From: Henckelia pumila
Taxonomy: Eukaryota > Streptophyta > Magnoliopsida > Lamiales > Gesneriaceae
Assembly: GCF_033568475.1 (NCBI RefSeq)
Contig: NC_133123.1
Coordinates: forward strand, 138,772,062 to 138,836,061
Length of the DNA stretch: 64,000 nucleotides
Reading direction: 5' to 3'
Below are positions 26,191 through 37,376 of the stretch, piece after piece. How positions within the stretch are numbered: the first letter of the stretch is position 1; each line of letters begins with the position of its first letter. Below the pieces are notes generated by a model. The model saw only the letters and a list, made by a program, of their open reading frames with translations. It had not been told where the DNA came from and searched no databases. The translations under genes were made by a program, and so were the position numbers.

Positions 26191-26582
26191 GGCACCGTTT
26201 GGTTCGAGGATAGGATAAATAATATTTGGATAAATAATATAATATAATATATAATAAATAAAAAATGATAGTTAATTTAGTATTTGATTTGATTGATAGA
26301 TAATAGTTTATTGGATTTGATTGATTGAATTTTGTATTAAAAATATAAATTATCATTTTGTCCTTTTGAGAATAAATAAAATATGAATAATATTATTTAT
26401 AAGGGTAATATAGTAATTTAAATTCAATGATTTGATTGATGTAAGATAAATGATAAATGATTAATGATTTGATTGATGTAAAATAAATAATTAATAGATG
26501 GATAAATAATATGACGAGAAGAACGCGAAATTGGATAGGATAAGTTGTACAAGTATTAATTGTACTTGTACCAAACGGTACC
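26191..26582. mobile_element. Tourist-like (PIF/Harbinger) MITE, copy 1
   Basis: Terminal inverted repeats are GGCACCGTTTGG and its complement CCAAACGGTACC with one mismatch. A TTA duplication flanks them (26188-26190 and 26583-26585), the PIF/Harbinger signature. The 392-bp interior is AT-rich and repeats GATTTGATTGAT words. It has no coding capacity. A second member lies at 28017-28405. Confidence 0.85.
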
Positions 26583-26585
26583 TTA

Positions 26586-28016
26586 GTATCTGTTACATAT
26601 AAATATTATATAATTTTCAATAATTTTTAAAATTATGTTTTTTTCATTTCTAAAATAATATAAAAATAAATTTTAAAGTTATTTTTCATTTTATCCTATC
26701 TAAAATGGTTAGTTAAGAAAAATATTTACATATATAAATAAAAGTTATTTTACTTATTTATATATATAATGTAAAGGGTAATTTTGGAATAAAAGTTGAT
26801 GTCTCCCTATTCAACTTTTATATATAGCATAGTATAGATATATACAAAATTTAAAAAAATTCCTCCCATCGGTATATATCATCTAGAGAGAAATATTTTA
26901 GAAAATTTATTAAAAATGTCTATTTTTTTCTGAGATGAATTTATATTTTAAAAACTTATAACTATTTTTTAAAAAAACTGCATTTTTAATTTTATAATTT
27001 TGTCATTTTGTGATGTTGGTATTCTTCTATATTTTAAAATTTCAATTTTAATCCTACCTCTTTCGATTTTTGATAATTTCAGTCATATCATATCGAATAT
27101 TGATGTGATATTTTACAACTCTCCATCGATCTCTACATTGGTGCCACGTTAGATAATAATCTAAAATTGCCATAAATAATGTAGCAGTATTTTTTTAAAA
27201 AAAAATAATTGTGATACTCAATATTTTAATGGCTCAATTCGTACATGAAATCGAGTTCGGTGAGACCAATTTTCATCAAAGCATATTCGTTATAATAAAC
27301 ACCAATTAATCATTGATGGTGATATACGTAATTTTCATCTCTATATCATGTGGAGGTTTTCTATGTTAATTTCAAAATCAGCGAAGATTTATGCTGATTT
27401 AGTCTGATAAAACGGACCCAGTGCATGTTTTTTTGTCAAAACTAGACTGATTGTGATTACACAAAATTTCTTATATCGATTTATAATTTTGTAAGACATA
27501 TCTTTTAATTGATCTCATCCATTTAAAAAGATCACTTATTTTTTGTTTCAATTGAATTAACATGTCACTAATCTATCTTATATGAATCTGTACGAAACTG
27601 TCTCACATAGTTCGTGTGTTTGTGAATAATTTTGTAAAAAAAAATTACATATATTTTATTTTTCCACTAGCAATGCGGCATTAAATTTAATAATATTATA
27701 TCTTAAACAGAAAATTCATAATAAATTGAGGTGCTAATTAAAATTAACTCAATTTTAACCTACACCATGTAACTTGGGTTTACTCGGGTGCGCCTGAATA
27801 TACAGACAACTTGTATATTAATTAATTTGATTTGATTTGACTCGGTTTGTTAAAATTGCAGAAAAGTCTTTCACGTTACCAAAGTCACGCGGCTTACATT
27901 TTTTTAGTTATACGTAATGTCATAGATACAAATTATATATATAATAAACAAGTGGATTGTGATTTTTATATTCATGATATTTTCAGCATCTTGTTACAAA
28001 TATATTTTTAAGATAC
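26586..28016. other. AT-rich intergenic DNA
   Basis: No supportable gene. A diverged minus-strand copy of the dispersed GTGAGAC repeat lies near 27470-27612 (ends in ACGAAACTGTCTCAC on the plus strand). Nothing else was recognised. Confidence 0.5.
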
Positions 28017-28405
28017 GGCATCGCTTTGGTTTGAGGTATGATATAAATAATATATAGATAAATAATATAATATAATAAAAAATAAATAAGAAATAATAGT
28101 TAAAATTGTATTGGATTTGATTGATAGATTATGGTTTGTTTGATTTGATTGATTAAATTTTATATAAAAATATTAAATGACTATTTTGTCCTTTTAATAA
28201 TAAATAAAATAAAATATATATTATTTATAAGGGGTAATATAGTAATTTAAATTCAATGATTTGATTGATATGAGATAAATAATTAATGATTTGATTGAAG
28301 TAAAATAAATAGTTAATATATAGATAAATAATATGATGAGAAGAACGTGGAATGAGATGAGATGAATTATACATATATTAGTAATACAGTGAACAAAACG
28401 GTGCC
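28017..28405. mobile_element. Tourist-like MITE, copy 2
   Basis: Aligns over its whole length with the MITE at 26191-26582: the GGATAAATAATAT-type start, GATTTGATTGAT repeats, a GAGAAGAACG block and the AAAACGGTGCC end. The left end is mutated to GGCATCGCTTTGG and the flanking TTA is no longer intact. It is therefore the older of the two copies. Confidence 0.75.
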
Positions 28406-28634
28406 TATGATAATTTATATTAGTTATATGGTAAATATTTGATTTAATTTCGTCCCGCGGTTAATTTAATAAATATCTAGTGTAGTACAAAACTTCGAGC
28501 CATAAATAAATAATTTTTCCCATTTGCAATTATTATTATAATATATAATTAATAATGATGAGGATGGTGATATATAATTCAAAAAAATAAGTCAAATGAG
28601 GGTAGGTGAACCGGCTGCATGTATCTTCTTCAAA

Positions 28635-28812
28635 TAATAATTTCTAGAAATAAAAAACAAACTCGTGACCATATATCCCTTGAATCACTGTTCAACTTTC
28701 ATTATTGAGATCCTAAAATAATTATTTCTAGAAATGAAAAAAAAAAAAACAAACAAACTTGTGACTATATATCCCTTGAATCACTGTTCAACTTCCATTA
28801 TTGACATCCTGA
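28635..28812. repeat. Two-copy tandem repeat, ~85-95 bp unit
   Basis: Two adjacent units share ATTTCTAGAAAT(A/G)AAAA, AAC(T)(C/T)GTGAC(C/T)ATATATCCC and TTGAATCACTGTTCAACTT, each followed by CATTATTGA(G/C)ATCCT. The second unit has an expanded A-run. The copies are nearly identical, so the duplication is fairly recent. Confidence 0.75.
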
Positions 28813-29520
28813 ATATTTCTGTGCATAGAACCTGATGCGTTTAAAAAATTTCGCATTAAATAAATTAATTTAAATCGGTAATCATGAATCAATTTTTTCA
28901 ATAAGTTGAAGCGAATGATCCCAAAATATTTATGTGTATAAAAAAAACATGTGAGATGACTCGCCCAAATGTGAAGCCACTTCGATGCTCAAGTCAGTAT
29001 AGAATTCAATTAAAAAAAATATGAAAATTGCAAGAGATATATAAAACATGTAAAAGACATTAGTGAGATGTGTAAAAAAAAAGATTGGGAGACGTTATGA
29101 AAAAGTACAACCTACCTTAATAAGGATTAGAATCCCTTATTTAGTTATTTATAGGAAGAGAGTCTCATTTTATGTAAAATTTTAATATATAATCAACTAA
29201 AATTATGAATATCTATGCAATATTATGATATATGTCTAAAATGTAAATAAAAAAATGATAAGATTTTTATCATTTTATCATATAATCGGAACCAATTTCA
29301 TGATTCTTCGGATGAGCTGAGCTGGCTCCATCAGATTTGAGTAATTTTTTTAAAGAAAAATTAGAAAATATTTTTTAAAATGTATAAATACAATATTTAT
29401 TCTTATGTATTAATCTTTTGTACAACAATTTAAAATAAAACCTTCGAAATTTACGATGAATGGTAACCATGGTTTTCTAGTTATTGGAACGTATGTAAAT
29501 ATAGTGGTTTAAGTTTGAGG

Positions 29521-29551
<31 letters not shown>

Positions 29552-30025
29552 CTTTGATAAATGATCGAATATATGTGGTTTTAAAGTTATGGTAATGTTG
29601 TAACTTAAATTCCTTAAGCATACATGAATACCGAAACATAAAAAAAAAAAAAAAAATGTAACATAATGTATTCCGAATTTCCGATCCTTCTCACTGAACC
29701 CACTTGAAGTTTCTTACATAAATATATTTTGATACATCGATTCGAGTGGCAGTTTGCGTGGAAATTCAAAACAAAGTCTTTAAAAATGCAGTGTGTATAC
29801 GACTATTAAGTAATAGGGTTATTTCAGAATTTGTCTAAGTTGACTCTATAGCTAGATTTATTGCTACATCTGTCGATTACCATGTTTTTCTTCTCTAAAT
29901 TTATTGATTGATTACAATTGTTACCAATTTATAACTAATTTTGTTGACCGGAAGATTCAAATGGAAACTGAAATTGGAAATTTTCATGATGATATGTTTT
30001 TTAAATATAGGATGGGCAGTTTTTC

Positions 30026-30057
<32 letters not shown>

Positions 30058-31038
30058 TTAAAACAGTAGAAAATTAATTTTATACATCCATATGTTAATT
30101 TTTTTTCCATGCATGCATGGACTGATAATATTAATTGTTTAATCAAAATTATTTTTTTGAGTTTTTATTTTAGTTTTATCAGTATTAATGATACTATGCG
30201 AAAACATATATCTTGCGAAAAAAATTAATACATAGCTAATATGTTGGTTCTAATTTTAAGTATTGTATATATAGCTGAATCCTATATTGATATTGAGTGG
30301 AAAAGGACGCATATTATGGTAGTGTTATAAAGTTTGTTAAAAAAAATGTTAAAAAGTGTTTCTTATAAACTATCTCGAACATTACCCCATAGATCGTACA
30401 TGCTAATTATTATCTTTGGCATCCGCATTTGATTTCTATTGTTATTATTAATTATAAATTGAATAAATGCTGCATAAAATTCAAGCTCAAATATTATAAC
30501 GTCTATTAGAATTGAAGAAATCATTTAATTAAGTTGATAATTAGTTTATATATTATATATACATATCTATGCATACATACTAGCTAACATATATATATAT
30601 ATATAATCGACAAAATAATTATTTATATCATAAAAATATATTATGTGATTAATTTCCTTTTCTTTTAATTTTTTTCTTTTGAAGAATAATATGCGATTTC
30701 TAGGAGGAACTAGATGATAGTGACAATGAAAGCCATGTGCTCGAAAGGGAAACTTAATAGAGCAAAAATAACCGAAAAGACAGATTTCACATTTTATTGA
30801 ATTACACAGTAACTGGATGACTGAAGTAAATGCAAACTCTGCACATGCAAAGTGATTAACAAAAACATATATCATGAAACGTCACACAAACTACATTTTT
30901 AAATAATAATAATTAAAAATAAAAAGAAGAAACAAGGCGGAAATTATTGAATTTATATATTCTTGCTGGACTGCTTTACTTGGGGTCTCTTTCCAAAAAT
31001 CTTTTCCAGTCCATCTTTATTTCGGACAATCTAGTCGC
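28813..31038. other. Intergenic region downstream of extensin 1
   Basis: AT-rich, with TA microsatellites (about 29519-29550, 30028-30058, 30588-30604) and no supportable gene. A minus-strand frame at 30567-30875 has no domain and lies in the probable 3' flank of the extensin gene. Confidence 0.5.
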
Positions 31039-31298
31039 CTGCATGAAAATATTGACTTGATGTTGAAAAAGCATCTATATATCAATTATAAATAAGCTTG
31101 TAATTAACTAAATTAATATAGTCTTACGTGTCTGCATGCATGCATGCATGTTAATTAAAAGTTAATCAACTTTAGATGATGATATTTTTATAAAACAAAA
31201 AAGCTATATATGCATTACTTTTCTTTTTATCAAACAAAGTGTTATATTGACATGAGAGGATATTAATTGCAAGGCAATAAATAGTTGAATAATGTTAC
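31039..31298 (-). other. Predicted 3' UTR intron of extensin 1
   Basis: Ten bases past the stop codon on the minus strand is a donor-like GTAACATT (31298 and downward). At 31039 there is an acceptor, TTTTCATGCAG. The span is 260 bp. The third extensin gene has a matching, stronger donor and acceptor at the same relative place, and the sequence after the acceptor is conserved between them. Extensin genes with an intron in the 3' UTR are known in tobacco. Confidence 0.6.
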
Positions 31299-31307
31299 CC
31301 GACATGA

Positions 31308-32117
31308 TCACGGATAGTGGGGTGGAGGAGGAGAAGTATATTTATAAACGGGTGGTGGTGGTGGTGGAGATTTGTATTTGTAAACTGGTGGCGGTGGTGG
31401 AGGTGGGGATTTGTATTTGTAAACTGGTGGCGGTGGTGGTGGAGGAGATTTATATTTGTAAACCGGCGGTGGAGGCGGTGGAGGAGATTTGTATTTGTAA
31501 ACAGGAGGAGGTGGTGGTGGAGGAGATTTGTATTTGTAAACAGGCGGTGGAGGCGGTGGAGGAGACTTATACTTGTATACGGGGGGTGGTGGCGGCGGAG
31601 GAGACTTGTACTTGTAGACGGGGGGTGGCGGCGGCGGGGGAGATTTGTACTTGTAGACCGGAGGTGGTGGTGGAGGAGGAGATTTGTATTTATAAACTGG
31701 GGGTGGTGGTGGAGGGGGTGATTTATACTTGTAAACTGGAGGTGGTGGTGGAGGAGATTTGTACTTGTAAACGGGTGGTGGTGGGGACTTATATTTGTAC
31801 ACTGGGGGTGGTGGTGGTGGTGGAGATTTATACTTGTAGACTGGAGGTGGCGGCGGAGGAGGAGACTTGTATTTATACACGGGTGGCGGTGGAGGAGGAG
31901 GAGACTTATACTTATAAACCGGCGGGGGTGGTGGTGGAGGGGATTTATACTTGTAAACTGGTGGAGGCGGCGGTGGGGATTTGTATTCGTAGGGAGGCGG
32001 AGGAGAAGAGTATTTGTAGTCAGCAGTGGTTAAAGAAGGCAAGGCAAGAGCCACCACTGCCACAAGCAAAGCGGCAAGCACAGAAGCCATTGCAGAGCCT
32101 TTTGCTTTTGCTGCCAT
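31308..32117 (-). CDS. Extensin 1 (cell-wall hydroxyproline-rich glycoprotein)
   Basis: A single open coding exon of 269 aa. An N-terminal signal peptide (a hydrophobic run ending near LALPSLTTA-DYKYS) targets it to the secretory pathway. The mature protein is almost entirely repeats of [13 protein letters not shown]. Ser-Pro(4 or more) blocks are sites of proline hydroxylation and arabinosylation. YKY is a YxY cross-linking motif that forms isodityrosine, by which extensins are locked into the wall network. The proline blocks are longer (up to seven) than in classical SP4 extensins. The first ATG leaves a very short leader after the TATA box, so the in-frame Met 10 (MASVL) may be used. It belongs to a three-gene tandem cluster on this strand with 33693-34632 and 37377-38684. 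Confidence 0.95.
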   Translation of the reverse strand: MAAKAKGSAMASVLAALLVAVVALALPSLTTADYKYSSPPPPYEYKSPPPPPPVYKYKSPPPPPPPVYKYKSPPPPPPPVYKYKSPPPPPPPVYKYKSPPPPPPPVYKYKSPPPPVYKYKSPPPPPPVYKYKSPPPPPPPVYKYKSPPPPPPPVYKYKSPPPPPPPVYKYKSPPPPPPPVYKYKSPPPPPPPVYKYKSPPPPPPPVYKYKSPPPPPPPVYKYKSPPPPPPPVYKYKSPPPPPPPVYKYKSPPPPPPVYKYTSPPPPHYP

Positions 32118-32146
32118 GTTTGTGTTTTTGTTAGCTACTTTAACCT

Positions 32147-32155
32147 CTATTTATA
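32147..32155 (-). promoter_or_regulatory. TATA box of extensin 1
   Basis: Minus strand reads TATAAATAG, 30-38 bases upstream of the first ATG. The same box occurs at the equivalent place in extensin 3, and a mutated version occurs in the middle gene. Confidence 0.75.
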
Positions 32156-33692
32156 ATAGCTTAAGTTCTAACATGCCTAGTTAATTAATCATGGTAAAAT
32201 AGGTAGACTAATTAAAGTAAAGTTTGACTCGTAAATTATACTGGAGGGTCATATGCACTCTAGAAAATTCATTTCAAAATTAAACAAATTTTATAATTAT
32301 TAAATAAAATTTAATACTGATTGGGTCCCTATATCAATTGGTTGTCAATATAAGATTTGACTACTTGGTGTGAATTCTATAGATACTTGCTGCCATTTGT
32401 TCTTGAATTGCTGCATGCCAGCATATGTACCAAGTAAATAATTTATTTATTATTACATTTATAAATAATAGCAGTTAGGTCATCTTTCACAATTATATTT
32501 GGCCTTGGGAAATTTTGGATAATTCTATTTTAACCACATAGTTAAGGGAGTTCGTTTTGGTCTTTGTTAATTAATTTTGTTAAATTAATTAATTACACCA
32601 AAGTAAAGGGATATAATAATTATACATTATTTTTTAAACAATACTATTAAATTTTTTAAAAAACATACAAAGAAACTAAATTAAACCCAAATCTCCCGAT
32701 ATAATTATTTAATAATAAATTAATAATTAGCTTGACTTAAAAAATGTAAATCTAACAAGAAAAATTAATTAAAGGGTAAGTTTTTAAAGTAATTATATAT
32801 ATTTATATTAATTTCTAGTTAAATTATTTTATTTGAAATTTTATATATATAGTTTTTAATTATATTAAATGTTTTTAAAATTAAATATTATTATATTAAT
32901 AATAAAATTTTTACCAATTAACAATTTCTCCGTATAATTTCTCTATTCTCAAGATTTCTTTTGTCAATAAATAAATTTTTTAATAATATAAGACTATTTA
33001 CTTGATAATGTTTAAATTAAAATTTTTAAATATGTTTTTAATATTTTGAACATATAAGATTTATCATAATATACGTACATTTTTTCATGCATAAATTGAT
33101 TGTTTAAAAAATAATATAATTATTATTTAACTGATAATTAATTAATTTAACAAGATTAATGAACAAGGCCCAAAATATTGTGAGGGTCCCCGCTATAGGG
33201 ATCCTATTCTTATTAATTGGGGGTTATTAGCTGATAAAGTAATTATATGTTACATATATCTTAATTATTTTTACGTGGTTTTTCTACTTAGATGCAAGCT
33301 AATAAAATAATTATCACAAAAGAAAATTGTAGTGGAACAAAATAAACAATTAATACTTCATTATATATATGTATATATAAATTTCATACTTCGTTGATTT
33401 GGATATTGAAGAAAATTTAAACTTTGAATATGGAAAGAATACAATATTGGGAATTGCATGCAGCCAATAAGATTGAAAATATATACATTAATCTTTCGTG
33501 CATGCATGTTAAAGTTAAGGAAATCGTACGTGATCAACTTTAAATAGTTTTTATATGTCATAATTATGATATATTATTATCGTTAAGGTACTAGTTAACC
33601 AAAGAATATTATCTCTCTATATGTAACTAATTGCGATATTAAATAGAATATTCTCTTGCATGACCTGACAATACTGACGTACTGATATTATT
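32156..33692. other. Spacer between extensin 1 and the middle extensin copy
   Basis: AT-rich, no gene. The part 33361-33560 is the 3' flank of the middle copy. It aligns with 36838-36940 next to extensin 3 (shared TTTAAACTTT and GAATACAATATTGGGA blocks), showing that the duplicated unit reaches well beyond the coding region. The minus-strand frame there is not a gene. Confidence 0.65.
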
Positions 33693-34632
33693 TCAGTAAT
33701 GGTATGGAGGAGAAGGAGAATTGTATTTGTAAACTGGAGATGGTGATTTATATTTATAGACTGGGGGAGGTGGAGGAGGAGGGGACTTATATTTATAGAC
33801 CGGAGGAGGTGGTGGAGACTTGTATTTGTAGACTCGAGGTGGTGTAGATTGGAGGTAGCGGTGGAGGTGATTTGAATTTGTACATTGGACGAGGTGGTGG
33901 GGGAGATTTGTATTAGTAAACTGGAGGCGATGGTACGTACTGGCGGAGACTTGTTCTTGTAATTAAATTGGTGGTGGTGGCGACTTGTATACTCGAGATG
34001 GTGGTGGGGGAGATTTGTATTTATATATTGAAAGTGGTGGTGGAGATGACTTGCATGTATGTATAAATTAGTGGTACTGGTGGTGGAGATTTTGTACGTA
34101 CTAGTACGTACACTTGTGGTGGTGGAGACTAATATTTGTATATTGTAGGTGGTGGTGATGGTGTAGGAGGAGGTGATTTGTATTTATATACTCGAGGTGG
34201 CCGTGGTGGAGATTTGTACTTGTAGATCGGATCGAGATGGAGGAGGCTTATATTTGTATACGTGTGGCGGTGGAGGAGACTTGTATTTATAAACAGGAGG
34301 TACTGGAGGAGAAGATTTATATTTATGCATACTGGTGGAGGTGGAGGGGATTTGTGCTTGTTAACTGGTGGTGGTGGAGGGGAAGATTTGTACATATAGA
34401 CTGGAGGTGGTGGTGGAGGTGATTTGTACTTGTAAATTGAAGAAGGTGGTGGTGGTGGCGATTTATATTTATACATTAATTGGAAGAGATGGTGGGGGAG
34501 ATATGTATTTATATATCGAAAGTTGTGATGGTAGAGATGAATATTTGTAATCCGCCGGGGTGGCGAGGAAGGAGATAAATATTTATAGTCCGCATTTGTT
34601 AGGGAAGAGAAGCCAAGAGCCAGTGTGGCCAT
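33693..34632 (-). pseudogene. Extensin 2, decayed copy
   Basis: The same gene type as its neighbours, with recognisable start (ADYKY after a shortened signal peptide), SPPPP-YKYK repeats throughout, and an extensin-like C-terminus (SPSPPYHY, stop at 33693-33695). The reading frame is broken many times: the frame open from 34632 stops at 34129 and passes through out-of-frame His/Thr/Asn-rich stretches. Most repeats are mutated or shortened. The signal peptide has lost its hydrophobic N-terminal segment compared with extensins 1 and 3. The TATA box is also altered. It is probably a dead gene from tandem duplication. Confidence 0.88.
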
Positions 34633-34709
34633 TTTAGAGACCCTCGCTTTTGTTAATTACCATATATGGTTGTCGCTGACTCGCTTGTTGTCCTCAGCAA
34701 GTCTTGCCT

Positions 34710-34718
34710 CTATGTATA
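34710..34718 (-). promoter_or_regulatory. Mutated TATA box of the extensin 2 pseudogene
   Basis: Minus strand reads TATACATAG where extensins 1 and 3 have TATAAATAG. The flanks on either side align with the extensin 3 promoter. Confidence 0.6.
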
Positions 34719-34719
34719 G

Positions 34720-37095
34720 TTGAGGTTCTACTATCCAAACCTATGTATAAATTATCGTGGTACATGATATTTGTTCATATTAAAATAAAATAGGCTTTGC
34801 AACTAAAGTAAGATACAGAAAATTCAATCAAATCGAGAATACACAATGTATTCAGAATTGATTAAATATATAATACTATAAAAAAATATTAATATTTTTA
34901 AATTTTTATTTGATTTGCCCATTGAAATAGCAAATATAATAATATTTTGTCAATGTTTTATAATGTTCTTAAGAATCTGACTTTTGAATGGTTGCTGGCA
35001 TTTGTTGTATAATGCTTGCAAGCTAAGCGAAAGAATGTAAATAATTACTATAGCTAGGACCTGCATGATTCATAGATGATTATTACTATTTATTATATTT
35101 CATTTGGCCTCCCCTTTGTTCAACGCGGAAACTTTGGATGATTTTATGTTAAGCAGAGTTTTTAATTTAATAATATATATATCATGTCAAGAAACATAAG
35201 TCTATTTTTTTTTATTTAATAAAATCGTGTGAGATGATATGACAAATCAATTTTGTGGGATATATTTTTCATTTGGGTAATTCATGATGAAAAAAATATT
35301 AACATTTATGTCAAATTTATTATTTTTAATTTTACTTATGAGTAGGATTGGTCCATTCAGTTCACACCATCACATAAGATATCTACTATTTTTATTTTTG
35401 CGCAGTGACAAATCAAAATCATTAATCATGTATTAATTTATACTTGAAAATTTTCTGATTTATGTAAATTATAAAACTAAATGTACTTTCTCTGCTGAGC
35501 TTACTGCATGAGGATTGTTTGACGTTTATGCGCCCCACAAATGCAAGGTGAGTTGATAATGCATGACACGTATGTATTTTATACTACAAACTATGTTACT
35601 TATGGTTTTAAAATAATTTTAAAAAAACTTTGGAAAAAAAACTGATATATTTTTTTCTTATTTAAAGTTTTAATCTACGGGTTATTTGGCGGACTTTCTA
35701 TAAGAAATTTCTCCTTCTAATATTTTTTGTCTGTACTTGATGCACTCTTATATAGATATACATATACATTTGAAAACTTTGTGTGAAAATAATCCGCAAT
35801 TTAACTTACATATAGATATTTGGTTGAGTTGGCAAAATATTTAATAATATAATATTAGGTAGAGTGGTTGTACCTGTGGCTCTTTGTTTTAAAATTTTTC
35901 AGAAAAAACTTATGAAAAGGCCGATTGAATGTCAAATCACTTTGTATGAAAAATATAATTCAATTTTATATTTATACCATTTTTAAAATATACAAAAATT
36001 AACCTTTTAATTCTACGTTAAATCGCCCGCCATAGGCCCATAACTTCTTTTTCATTACACGATCGAATTCACATTGTATTTCAATATTTTGTTTGATCTT
36101 ATTTATTTATTAGTAATATTAATTATTACTATTTTTGTTTTTGATTTTGTTTTTGTTTTCTTCTGTGATCCATTTAAAAAAAAACAATTTAGGCTCTTTT
36201 TTTTGCAATTAATTAATCTGGCAATCGGATCTTAGAGTGTTAATGTAATCGGCGGTACAATGTTATTTTTTAAAAAAATCTTGATTTTTAGTGCTAACAA
36301 TTAACAACCACGGCATATGTTACAGCAAAAGCGATGCTCGATCTACACTTGCTTGAGCAATTCATTTGAACTTTATTAATATTTGAATATATATATATAT
36401 ATATATATTCTTCACAAAAATCATTATGGTGACCTTAATTATGACAATGAATTAACTTGTGACTAAAAATATTCCGAGCCTCAACTGGGTTGACGATGGG
36501 TTCGGTTTCAGTGTTCTCCGATACTTTTTAATAGTTATATTAGGTACCCTTTAGTTTGAAATATAAGATGATGAAATATTTATAATACGTCGATATTATT
36601 ATCACCACATTTGTGAATTAATACTTGAGGTTAATTTTGATAGCTCTACATTTGGTACTAGTTTTTAAAGTTCCAATCCACTAAATAAAGTAATAGATCA
36701 TCATTAATTGTGTCTTAGCGACAAAGTAATTTCTTTTTTATACCTGTTTTTGCGAGTTAATATAAATATATAATAATATAATAAATATCACAAACAAAAT
36801 TTTAGATGAACAAAAATGACTAGAAATTATATATAGATATATAAATTTCACATTTAGTTGATTTGGGAATTGAAATAAATTTAAACTTTAAATATGCAAA
36901 GAATACAATATTGGGATTACAGCCACAAGAATTGAAAGCACGTAAAAATAAAATAAAAAAGAGAAAGTGCGAAAATAATTTAATATAATTAATATTGAGT
37001 TTTTTATTTATGTTCCCTTGGGAAGTCTTTATTTCAAATTCCCTAAGAAAAATAGCTTTCTGCCCATCACCTTTATTTTAGAATAATCCTGATAC
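34720..37095. other. Spacer between extensin 2 and extensin 3
   Basis: AT-rich, no gene. 34720-35170 aligns with the upstream flank of extensin 3 (38740-39100), ending in a shared GTTCAACGC(G/A)GAAACTTTGG block. A dispersed GTGAGAT-type repeat copy lies at about 35225-35390. 36389-36410 is a TA microsatellite. 36838-37095 is the 3' flank of extensin 3. Confidence 0.6.
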
Positions 37096-37366
37096 CTGCA
37101 CAAAAAGATTGAGTTGAGGTTAAATAATTAATCATGTTAGATATTATAATCAACTAATTACTTAAAGTAAGTTTACGTGCATGCATGTTAAAGTTAAGGA
37201 AATCATAATCAACTTTAGTTATTGTTAATACCAATATCTTATCATGAATATTATTATTAAAGAAACACGTGTACGTTATTTTTAGTTAATGAAATTGTAG
37301 TATCTTTATACGTAACGAATTGCAGGAAAATAAATAAAATATATTGCATTGTCAGTCATTACTTAC
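37096..37366 (-). other. Predicted 3' UTR intron of extensin 3
   Basis: Ten bases past the stop codon, the minus strand has a strong donor, GTAAGTAATG, at 37366. The acceptor TTTTTGTGCAG ends at 37096. The 271-bp span closely matches the predicted 260-bp intron of extensin 1. Sequence just beyond both acceptors is conserved. Confidence 0.7.
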
Positions 37367-37376
37367 GAATATGGTC

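Noticed and set aside
30567-30875. 102-codon minus-strand frame downstream of extensin 1
   Set aside because: AT-driven composition with a repetitive YIYIY tail over a TA microsatellite. No domain.
31292-32134. Long plus-strand open frames (280 and 134 codons) opposite extensin 1
   Set aside because: They are the complement of the SPPPP/YKYK repeats and read as Val/Glu/Cys/Thr or Trp/Arg low-complexity protein. Extensin on the minus strand explains the openness.
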